The position numbers were made by a program, and so were the translations under genes. Positions 49,123 through 61,100 of a DNA stretch of 64,000 nucleotides are shown piece by piece. The stretch is from Yponomeuta sedellus (taxonomy: Eukaryota > Arthropoda > Insecta > Lepidoptera > Yponomeutidae), in the NCBI GenBank assembly GCA_934045075.1, contig OW203732.1, forward strand, positions 11,150,701 through 11,214,700, given 5' to 3'. The notes below the pieces were generated by a model. That model had not been told where the DNA came from, did not search any database, and saw nothing but the letters and a program-made list of their open reading frames with translations. The stretch's first letter is position 1; every line of letters begins with the position of its first letter.

Positions 49123-52100
49123 TCACGGGCCGCCCGCATGCTCACGGGGCGCTGCCATCACCAGGCTATCGTCACTGGAGTACCGCTTCAACGCCGACGC
49201 ACTCGCTTGGCTGAAACAAGACATTAAAATTGTTTAGAGCCAGCCCTAACGCCGACTTGAAGCTAAACCTCACCGCATTCATTAAGCATTTAGCATGGCT
49301 AAAACGCCCGAAGGAGTTTGAAGAAAACAATGGGCACCTGTAGTTTCTGTTCCACATTTACGACACTAGTTAGATACTGGTATAAATGGTCGGTTGGCAC
49401 TTAAATCACAATAAGTTCAAAGATCTAACAAAATAAATATGAGAAAAAAAACATATGAATGGGAGAGGAATGTTCTATTAATTTCGGAACTATCTCTATC
49501 TCTGCTCTCTTTCTCTCTCTCTCTCTATTTGAAATGGCAGTCGTTTGCAAAAGGCAAGGCAGTCAATTGTAAATTCTGTTTGACATTTTTTACAATTGGT
49601 TACCACGTTATCGCGCATGAATTTAAGAAGTGTCAAAAACGTTTAACTGAATTTGCAAAACACATGCGGGTTGGTTAGCCATTCTTCACCCAGTCCTTTA
49701 TTTACTGAGCTAGTTTTTGATTTAAAAACTGTGTATTACGATAAAAAGACGTATCAGCATTGTTTATTTTTTTTCTAGTACCTAAACAAATCGACATTAT
49801 GATATTCTTTGAAAACTGCAGGCTGATGCTGGATACGGCAATCTGAAGACGGCGCTATGGCGCTCCTACCTCTCTCTCTCTCTCTCTTATGGCGCGCGCT
49901 TACGGGAGGGCTATGTCCAGCAATGGACTAATATATTGTACTGTATTGCTTTATTTCGGATAAAACAATCCATAGGTTGTTAGTGAAATGAAATTTAATA
50001 TTAAAACTAAATACGTTACATAGTGAGATCACAAGGCATAAATTCTAAATTAAAATTAATTTTTATATTTGAACTTAAAATTTTAGTTTTTAAGTTCAAA
50101 CTTATACTTTGGTCTACACAAGTTCGAGTCCCAGAAGCTAATTATTGCGCTGTCCATCCACTCTGCTATAACTTTCAGGATACTGTTGGAGCTGGCTCGG
50201 TCGCTGTAAGTATAGCGACGATGCGCATCTGTTACTGAGGATCGCGTAAATAGATAGACTGATGATGATTGTTAAGAAGGTGGGCAGGGACAAAGGAAAG
50301 GAAAATGGCGGCGGAGGTGCCAAGATAGATTCCATCGTTTCGATTTAGCTTTTAGTCCCGATCTGAAATGTATTTGTATTATATCTGTACGCACTACAGA
50401 TTACTACACCGTACTACGACTTTCGTAAACGTTTTTAAGTTTTTTCTAAGCCGGCTGCGCCATGTTAAGAAGGTGGGCAGGGACACGCGTCAATCATACA
50501 TATTATGTATAAATAACATAGCTACCGACTATGATGATTGTGTATACCTGTATCGTGTCCTGGGCCGCGGCGTGGGCGCCAGCCGCGGCAGGCGGTGCTC
50601 CGGCGCGAGAGTGCCGCCGGAGCCTGACGACGAGCCGCGCCCGGAGCCGCTCGAGCTCTCCGACCAGGCCAGCTCAGACATACTGAGGATAGATTTTTTT
50701 ATTTTTTTTTTCATATAGGCACAACATAAAACTTAGGTACTTATTCTACCAGTGGCCGTAAACCATAAGGGTTTAGCTGCCGCTCTTATCACTCGGTTAG
50801 GTAACATACATTTTTATGCCTAAATACATAGATTAGCTAGAGCACACAGGTCCCCCGACAGATAGATACTTCGGGGAATTCATAAAGATAGGCGTTCAGA
50901 GCCAATCGGGGTCTCGGTAAAGGCCAGCTCCGCCATGCTGCGGATAGACGCCGAGTCGGCTAGAAAACACAGGTGCCCGACCGAGATAGATACCATTGAA
51001 TTTTAATGTAGATACCACTCGGGGGATTTTAACAGTAAAGATAGGCGTCCGGAGCCACTCAAGGTCTCGGAAAAGGCCATATTCGACATGCTACGGATAG
51101 ATATCGAGTCAGCTAGAGAACAGAGGTCCATCAAAAAATATTTTTTGTCTTGTATCCTACTGCTTGGTCAGCGTCATTGAAATATATATCAACCCCTGTG
51201 CTAAGCCGCGGACAGATATTGGGGAACTATAACGGTCCCTACTTGTTATCTACAGAACCCGAAAAATCGGTATGAGGTGGGTTTCAAACCCAGTGCTTAA
51301 GTCTTTCGGACCTCAAGTCTGCGAAATTGACTTCTTATCATTTCGACCATTAGTTTACATTTGTCTTTCGATTTTTCTTTTCATGTGAGTTCAAATCTAA
51401 CATAGCACTCATGCTGTAAGTAATACCACAGGTAATAACAATAGTATATTACAGTTAACATACAACTGTCACAGTTCAGGCGCCCTAAGAATGCAGACTA
51501 TGCGTATTTCAGTTACAAAATCCAATATTGCGTTTTAGGCAAAATAAATGTAAAACAAGAAACATGTTTGTACATAAGAAAAAATTAATGCTTGTACATA
51601 TATAGGAACGAATAATATTATTCATCTTAGAGTGATATAGAGTATGGGCTTAGGTAATTACCACGCTCACCGCGGATTGACCATTTCAGTATAAAATAGA
51701 TAAACACGGTCATTAAAAGTTTCGTTCTAATCTTCTAAAGCTTTTAGCTAAACAATTTTCAGCGCAGTTCTTTGATAATTATTCCATTTTGTCTTTTTCG
51801 TATGTCTCCATATAGGTACACAATATTGTATTTATTTCCTTATCGCGTAGATTGTTATTATATAACGTATTTATGTAAGTTTATCAATTTATCATAACTA
51901 TATATGTAACTGTTTATGTAGTATATTGTTATTTATATAAGTAGTGTATTAATATTTGCACCGACTACCCGTCTCTTAGTTCCTTCAGCAACTTTCCGTC
52001 GTAAGGCTGTATGGAAGAAATTGCTTTTAGCAATAAGGCCGCCAATTGTACTTTGTATCTTTACATGTTTTATAATATGTGCTCTGGTGTACAATAAAGA

Positions 52101-55100
52101 ATATTATTATCTTATCTAGTTTAAAAAAAAATTAAAAGTACACTTTTCACCAACCTGCTAGAAATGGGCGGCAGTCGATAGGACTGCGTGTCGTGATTCT
52201 CGGTGTAAGTGGAGGCGTGGATCTCTTGCTGGTACAGCTCGTACAGCTGGCCTAGCTCCGGCGGTATGCTCACGCCGAGCTCTGAAAGCAAAATGTTCCG
52301 CGTAGTTGAGTTTCGTTCAAACACGGTCCTATTAATAAAAAACCGCATAACTGCAAGTCGTACTCCCTCACTGAGGGTTCCGTAAGTATCAATTTGTAGG
52401 TACATGCATATTATAAATAGTTAAGGAATCGAGTCTCGTTTTTCCGAGCTTTTCCCGAACTTCAGACAATATTATTTATGATTTAATTACAGATTCAGAT
52501 TTTTCTTGTACGTGTAGTAACAGATATTACTTACCAAATTTCATAGTTCTAGATCAACGGAAAGTACCCTTTTAAGTTTTAATTCCCTAAAAATATATAC
52601 GGCATAAACGTTGGTATCTTTTTTTACGTTAAATTAGAAGTTTGAGTTTATCATAGCTTCAATCAGATATTATTATAGTTTTAATTTCGATACGAGCACG
52701 CGTTCCCAATATAAAGGGTCTTGACAGACAGACGGACGGACGGACGGACGGACAATAAGGTGATCCTGTAAAGGTTCAATTTATTAACCGACTTCAAGAA
52801 AGGAGGTTATCAATTCGAAGCGTATACTTTGTCCAAGAAGTGTAGAAATTAAAGAGTAAGGTTGTGCTCAGACTTTTTGTCTGTTTTAGTTAATTCCTTG
52901 CAGTTGCAAGCATTATAAAAATAAAAACTACAGTCATTGCATTAAAATTATGTATTGTACTTAATTAAAGGTAGTAAAGGATTGTGATTTTCGTTAATAC
53001 CAATAATAAAGTTTCACTTCCGGTTTCTTGAATTTTTGGACAAACTATATATTTGTTATTTTCCTATGAGGTACGGAATCCTCCTCTCAGGAATTTTAAA
53101 TAATCTGTGTTACGTCTTTCCCTTTAACCCAGAATATTAAAGTGACACTAAGGACTATTTCAAGGAATCGTGTGTTTATAAATGGGATTAGGTATCTTTG
53201 GAGTTGCGTTAAATATTTAGCTCGAGATTTGAATCCTTAAGGATTTAACCTCTGTTATTCTGTAGCGCTACATCCGCGCACGCAGTTAATCGTAAATTCA
53301 CTGTATGGGTGTCAATTTTTAATTGTAATTTAATTATTGCTTTTAATTTTTTTAATTGTAAATTTAACTATTATTTCTCATCAAAAGACATAACCCATTG
53401 CACTTAGTTGTAGGTAATTACAAACATGCAGTGTTAGATCGCACCGCTGCGTCGTTAAATCCTAATGCTGCAGCTCTAGATCCAAGTTCCGCACCGCTAG
53501 ACCACGCCGCCGCAGCGCTAGACGCAGCTCCGTACCTTGCAGCGTGCGGCGCTGGCGCGTGATGATCTCGTCGGAGAGGCGGCGCTGCGCGTCCCGCCGT
53601 TGCAGCGATAGATCCAAGTTCCGCACCGCTAGACGCAGCTCCGTACCTTGCAGCGTGCGGCGCTGGCGCGTGATGATCTCGTCGGAGAGGCGGCGCTGCG
53701 CGTCCCGCCGCTGCAGCGCTAGATCCAAGTACCGCACCGCTAGACGCAGCTCCGTACCTTGCAGCGTGCGGCGCTGGCGCGTGATGATCTCGTCGGAGGG
53801 GCGGCGCTGCGCGTCCCGCCGTTGCAGCGATAGATCCAAGTTCCGCACCGCTAGACGCAGCTCCGTACCTTGCAGCGTGCGGCGCTGGCGCGTGATGATC
53901 TCGTCGGAGAGGCGGCGCTGCGCGTCCCGCCGCTGCAGCGCTAGATCCAAGTACCGCACCGCTAGACGCAGCTCCGTACCTTGCAGCGTGCGGCGCTGGC
54001 GCGTGATGATCTCGTCGGAGGGGCGGCGCTGCGCGTCCCGCCGTTGCAGCGATAGATCCAAGTTCCGCACCGCTAGACGCAGCTCCGTACCTTGCAGCGT
54101 GCGGCGCTGGCGCGTGATGATCTCGTCGGAGAGGCGGCGCTGCGCGTCCCGCCGCTGCAGCGCTAGATCCAAGTTCCGCACCGCTAGACGCAGCTCCGTA
54201 CCTTGCAGCGTGCGGCGCTGGCGCGTGATGATCTCGTCGGAGAGGCGGCGCTGCGCGTCCCGCCGCTGCAGCGCTAGATCCAAGTTCCGCACCGCTAGAC
54301 GCAGCTCCGTACCTTGCAGCGTGCGGCGCTGGCGCGTGATGTCTCGTCGGAGAGGCGGCGCTGCGCGTCCCGCCGCTGCAGCGCTAGATCCAAGTTCCGC
54401 ACCGCTAGACGCAGCTCCGTACCTTGCAGCGTGCGGCGCTGGCGCGTGATGATCTCGTCGGAGAGGCGGCGCTGCGCGTCCCGCCGCTGCAGCGCTAGAT
54501 CCAAGTTCCGCACCGCTAGACGCAGCTCCGTACCTTGCAGCGTGCGGCGCTGGCGCGTGATGATCTCGTCGGAGAGGCGGCGCTGCGCGTCCCGCCGCTG
54601 CAGCGCTAGATCCCGGCGGCGCAGCTCGTGCGCGCGCGCCGCCCGCTCGCCCTGCAGCGCCAGCTTGTCCGCCTCCAGCTCGTGCACGCGGCACACCAGC
54701 GAGAGCACCTCCCGCTCGGCGCCGCTGCTGATGCGCGCCGGCAACTCCTGGTGAACCACAAAATGCTCCTGGATTTTATTGAGGCCGTAAAGGCAAAACG
54801 GGACGGTTCAGTATTTCTTAATGATTCGCGATACTCATACATAGTTATATATTGTCGCGGTCCTATCCCGAACCATCTAGAATAGAGCCTTCTGGAAGCC
54901 TATCGAATAGTCGCCGCATGCTGGGTTTTAGTAAACAATAAACTCTGCAAGCAATAATGACTCGTATGTCCACTAGCATAAGGTTCAAAACTCTTTGACA
55001 TGGAACTGTTCTAGAGACGTTGCCGCGTGCACCGAGCGTAGGTACGTATGGGAATGTTCGAGAACTCTTGCCGGCGGATATAAATAGCAGCCGCCGCCGC

Positions 55101-58100
55101 GCTGTCAGTTTCGTTTGGACAAGCGAAGAGTGAACTTCAAGCGAACATACCTGCGATACGAGCGATAACCTACGACCTCAGCGATACTATTGGACTTCGA
55201 TTGGAATCTTCGTGTGGACTTCGTGTAGTGAAGACCAGACCCTGCGTGAATAAATCCTAAGAAGTTGTCATTGGCGTTTTACCTCCAGATCTAGAACCCT
55301 AGCCCGTAACAATATTAAACGGGTCTAATCGCGATTATTTAACTATGTATGGGACGGTTCACCTATACTTGTCCGGTTGTCTGAAAGAGATCTCACTATG
55401 AGATAAGACAGCCAATCGGATGACGTTACTTAGATTTAAGAAATCATAGTTGCATTCTTTTTTCTGGTTGCGCAATGAAGTGTTCTCTCTGTCTCTATCT
55501 ATGTACTTCATTTAAGTCTTTCGATCTGCATCGTTCAATAGGAATGCTTTTTCTTGTGGTTTTCCATTTTGTTTCTCATAATCCTTCATATTATTAACCT
55601 ACCACAAGTTGCATTGAAGGCAAGCAGACACGAATCTTCGTTCCCTAATGTCCGTAACTTCTGTATAAAGTTAAAGAACCGAGACCCAAATTTCACGTCT
55701 TGCGCTGACCATGTAAGGCCCGTACTTTGAGAAACTGTCAGAAACTGTGTTTTTAAAGAACAGACGGAGCCATACATGGTTAAATTTATTGTTACACTAA
55801 TTCTGAGACGGAAGTCTTGCCTATTATGCAAGGACTAGTGATGGCGTTGTGAGGAATTTATTATTATAAAACAAAGACAGTGTGCAGACCAGCGACCCCG
55901 ACGATCGGACGATGTTGAGTCGACCTGGCCTGGATGCGGCTGGCAAGAGATCGTGAGAGATGGCACTAGGGGGATAAGGCCGATACGCAGCAGGGGACAG
56001 AAATTTTATCATTATCATCATCCTTATCAGGATGATGATAATGATAAAACAGCTGAGCGCTTGTGGCCTAGTCGAACCAAGTGCTTAATTTGAGTTAAGT
56101 AACAACTGGCGCGGTCAAGTGCAGGATGGGTGACTTTCCAGTGACTGGCATTTTTTCAGAGCGCTTCCGTGCTTCTCAAGGCACGCTAAGCCGTCGGTGC
56201 CGGCTGTGATGTAATAGTAGTCGTTAAGACACGTCAGAGGCCTTACGGGTAGCTCGATAACTTTTGACATTGAGGCCCGCCACTGTCTTACAATCCACCA
56301 CCGATCCGAACTTGGTCCCCGTGGTGGAGTATGGCCTAACCTTCCAGAGATCCTTGCCCCAGCAGTGGGGACATAAGAGGGTCGACATCGAATGATAAAA
56401 CAAAGGGAACATATGCTAAGTAGTAATAATAATAATAAAAAGTAACCTGCTCGAGGCGCGCGCCGCGCAGGCGCACCTGCTCGAGCTGCCGCTCGACGCG
56501 CTCGCGCTCGGCGCGCGCCGCCTCCTGCTCGCGCTCCACCGCGCTCAGCTCCGCCCACGCCTGCTCCACGCCCACCTCCGCCTCCGCGCGCTCGCTGCTC
56601 GCCGTCGACACCACCGTACCGCCCCTGCACACAGATACCTTATTTTTAGTCTGTGGTAACTAAGACGGGGTGCTTGGTGCCCGACGTGGGTCGTGACACT
56701 AAATCTTCTGTCCGCGTTCCACAGCGCTGAACTCTATTCCACGCCCACCTCCGCCTCTGCGCGCTCACTGTTCGCCGTCAAGACCACGGTGCAGCCTCAG
56801 CAGACAGATACTTCTTTTTTTAGTCTGTGGTTACTAAGACGGGGTCCTTGGTGCACAACGTGGGTCGCGACACTAAATCTTCTGTCTACGTTCTACAGCG
56901 CTGAACTTTGTTCCACGCCTGATCCACGCCCACCTCCGCCTGTGCGCGCTCATTGTTCGCCGTCGATACCACGGTGCCGCATCGGCACACAATTACTTTA
57001 TTTTTAGTCTGTGGTCACTAACACGGGATGCTTGGTGCCCAACGTAGGTCGTGACAAAACTTCTGTACGTGTTCTAACGCGCTGAACTGTGCTCCACGCC
57101 CGCTTCCGCCACAGTACGCGCCCTGCTGGCCATCGACACAAGGTACCGACATTGCAAACCTTCAATATTTGAATTATTAGCGCCTCATCAAAGACGCTTT
57201 TGTGAAATGGAAATAACTATAGAGATGATTAGTTTGGCACCCAACGTGGGCCTTGACAAGCTTCTCGCTATGTACCACTCGTGCTCTAGCGTCAAACTCT
57301 ACACACGCCTACTCCGTATGCTTGCTACTTCTAGTCGAGAGAGTCACTGTGCCGCCACTCCTACGAGACGGTTACAACTTAAAGACTGTGGCTGGTAGGA
57401 CCCCAACAAATCCTGCAGACGTTTTACCGCACTGAACTATGTCCACGCTTGCTCCACGCTCACCTTCATCTCCGCGCGCTCCTTGCTGGCGGTCTACACC
57501 ACTACGCTTATACTGGGTAACAGTTTTGCTGTACTGGCGTCTTAGCCACAGTGCTCGGCCTAAGTTATTTCCTTAAGTACTTCGTTAACAAAATGTATCG
57601 ATACCACCAGTAACTTTCAAATAATAAATATTCTTCTTTTTCTTATTATACACCTTGGCTTGGCGCCCAACGTGGGTCTTGACAAATATCTATTCAAGGC
57701 CCACCACGTTCGGGTCTTTCCACGTCTCTCTATGCGCTTACTACTAGCAGTCGAAACACTGTGACCACCATCCCTAACTAGACTAACCAAATTGCTATAA
57801 ATTGATATTCCGACAACGTGGGTTTTGCAACACTCCTGCCAAAGGCCCACCACGCTCACCAATGCATACAACTCGAAAGCACTACACCCCACTAAAACAA
57901 GACATGTTATTGTTACAGAGGTGTTACAAAACTCCTGCTCGCGCTCCACCGCGCTGGATTTAAATCACGCCTAACAATAACAATTTTTTTTAGAACTGAT
58001 TAGTCTCGTATCCCACCGGGTTTTGATGGAAGCAACTTCGCCAGTTTTCGCCTCCTCGCGCTCGCTTGTCGTAGTTGAAAGCATTCTCTAGTCTAACGTC

Positions 58101-61100
58101 TAACGTCGTCGAGAGCGGACGTGTGTCGGTGTGTGCTTACGGATTTATACTTGAGTTTTTGTGATTGGCCGACCGAGGTTATTTCAATTCCTTGTCGCAC
58201 TTACCGCGTTCTTATCGAGTAACTCCTCCTACTGGGCGGTCTTAGAAAGAGATATTGATAGTTCCACTATTGACGCTGCGAGTTGGTGCTAAGTTGGATT
58301 CGAGCGCGAGGCTACGGTGCGGATGCGGCGTGGAGTTGGTCCTACAAACCATCGAGCCACCGAGTAGCTGACGACGGGGCCGAAACTCGCCACTACGTGA
58401 CGCCTTTTCGGCTCGCACGTCTCGCAACTGCCCGGCTCGTCTGGCTGCGCGCGTCACAAGTGCTACGCGTGCTACGAGCGAGTGCTACGATTACCGTGCT
58501 ACGCAGCGGACACTACCTACAGGTCTGTTTGGAATACCTTTTTTTTTTTGTGCAAAACGTAACTATGAACCGAACGCCGCCAAAGATGATTCCAACTCAA
58601 GGTGCCAATTTAAAACGAACGCCGCCTTCGTCAAAAACCAACCTTACGCGAGATCAATCTCTATCCGACTCAGAAATTAGTACTCCCAAGGGGCATACCC
58701 GAACTGTACGCTGCAAACGCCCCCGCACTGATCGTTCTCCTAATGAACCAAACGAACAGTCCAACGGAGTCTCTCTGGATATAATTATGGAAACGCTGAC
58801 TTCGATAAAAATGCAACAAGAGGCTACCTTCGCAAAAATTTTTACAGAAATGTCAGATCTCAAGGCCAAAGTCAACCAGATCCAATTAAGCAACTCCGAG
58901 ATAGAAAAATCTATGGATTTCATAAATGGCCACTACGAAGACCTCAAATTAAAAATACTTGACTTGGAGAAATTCCGAACGGAAAACACTAATTCTATTA
59001 ATAGGATTGAAACGCAACTGCAAGATTTTCGCTTTACAACCAGATCGTCCACAATAGAAATCAGAAACGTCCCAAATATTGAACACGAAACGGAAGGAGA
59101 CCTGTTGAAACTCGTGGGACAAGTCGGAAAAACCATTGGCACTGACATAACACCCTCTGAAGTGCGCGATGTTTACCGTCTCCCGGGTAAACCTGGAAGC
59201 AACAAAGCTATCGTTGCTGAATTTGCCACGGTACGTACAAAAACAAACTACTTGGCATCTGTCCGGAATTTCAACAAGGACCGACGACCAGATGAGAAGC
59301 TGAACACGCAGATTATCGGTATAGCTGGTGATAAAAAACCTATATACGTGGACGAACACCTATCTGGTTCTATGAAAAAACTTTATTACCAGGCCCGAGA
59401 ATACGCAAAGAAAAATGATTTTAAATTTTGCTGGATCTCAAACGGAAAGATTTTACTAAGAAAGACAGCAGCCACGAAAGAAGTTTTCACCGTTAGAACG
59501 GAAGAATGTTTATTGAATATATCTAAAACAGAATGACTGTATAAATGTATGCCTGTAAAACCTTGTAAGGGCACTACACACCTTAATTTAATTAGTTATT
59601 GCTACCTATATTATCTTACTAAAAATATATGTAACTACTCAGGACGCTCATACACACAAACTCACACATACGTCAGCTCTACACAAACACTCTACTTAGA
59701 CAACACGTCACTAAACTTATTTTTTATTTTTCTTTACACAACACCCCACACTCAATTTCTACTAAAACTCCAAATTATTTCTAGCACAAGAGATTTCATA
59801 TTTAAGACTACTCACCTAATTCTAAATTACTTAAGTCCCTTTTTTACGGATTTAAAAATTGCGTTATGGATAATGTAACGGATATCTCAAATGAAATAGA
59901 CAACATCAGTGTAGCTAAATTTTATGCTTGTTCTCCAAACGACTATACACCTTTATACAATAATTCTCAAAATTCCCTAAAAATTATCCACCTTAACATA
60001 CGAAGTATAAATAAAAATCTACACCAGTTCATAGCTACTCTATCACAGATTAATATAGATTTCGATCTCATAATTCTTACTGAATGCTGGCTGAAATTAT
60101 GCGGACCAATTCCAACCATGGATGGATACGTCTCTCACGCTTCTATAAACAACACTAAACAAAATGATGGAGTAGTCATGTACTCAAAAAGTGACCTGAA
60201 ATGTGAAATTTACGAGCCTAACCTTTCTGAAGCAAATTGTCTAGTGTGTCATGTGGAGGATACTGCTTTTGTTGGTATATATCGGTCTCCATCATACACA
60301 AACTTACAAAATTTCTATAACGGCTTAGAAAATGTAATTGTAACCCTCAATGCATGCAAAACTATAACTCTAATGGGCGATTTTAATATAGATATTAAGC
60401 CAAATAACACTGATCCACATGCTGATGAATACCTATTACTAACAGCCTCGTTAGGTCTTTTGCCAGCTTTCTTACATCCCACTCGACTCGAAAATTGCTT
60501 AGACCATATTTTACTCAAAACAAATTCTCCGGCTACAGCCTTTACGTTAGAAACACATATAACAGATCATTTACCAACAATATTGTTTCTTAATCAAAAT
60601 AAAACTAGCAAAAATTGTACAAGAAAAACGACAACACGCATTAATCACATGCAAGTCATGAAGGAGCTTGAAATCGCTGACTTTGCTTCGGTGCTCGATT
60701 CTTCGGATCCAAATACAGCTGCAAATAATCTTATAGCTATCCTAAATAACGCCATCTCCAGTAACACTACTCTGGTTAACATTCCTCGAAGATCCAGAAA
60801 CATAAAACCCTGGATTACGCCAGGGCTTGTCCGATGCATTCGGAACCGGGATAAAATGCACCAAAAAGTAAAACGTGATCCGAACAACACTATTCTTAAA
60901 CTTAGCTACACTAGATATCGTAATTTTTGTAATAAACTACTAAATAAATTAAAATATAATTATGAAAAAAGTGAATTCTCTGAAGCACAGAAAAATCCCA
61001 AAGCCATATGGAAACTTGTAAAGAAAATAACATACACCAATAAAACCACAAAACCTGCAAGTGATTTATTAAAATTATCGGCTAATAAACTGACCTCTGT

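Noticed and set aside
53468..54611. CRISPR-like array
   Set aside because: The repeats are contiguous 111-bp units without spacers, in a eukaryotic gene.
53462..54694. A single 410-codon minus-strand protein made of the repeats
   Set aside because: Its upstream third is out of frame with KIF19 because of the 110-bp unit, and each unit carries a strong donor. It is better explained as exon plus intron.
53544..54754. Long plus-strand open frames (about 300 and 146 codons) rich in Arg/Ser/Cys
   Set aside because: They are the antisense of the 111-bp minisatellite; a repeat unit divisible by three keeps several frames open by itself.
57201..57949. Small frames between 57.2 and 57.9 kb
   Set aside because: They read through decayed exon b copies in unrelated frames.
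59549..59878. 109-codon frame between the LINE ORFs
   Set aside because: Low-complexity Thr/Leu/Tyr content in the spacer, no family resemblance; it looks like inter-ORF sequence.
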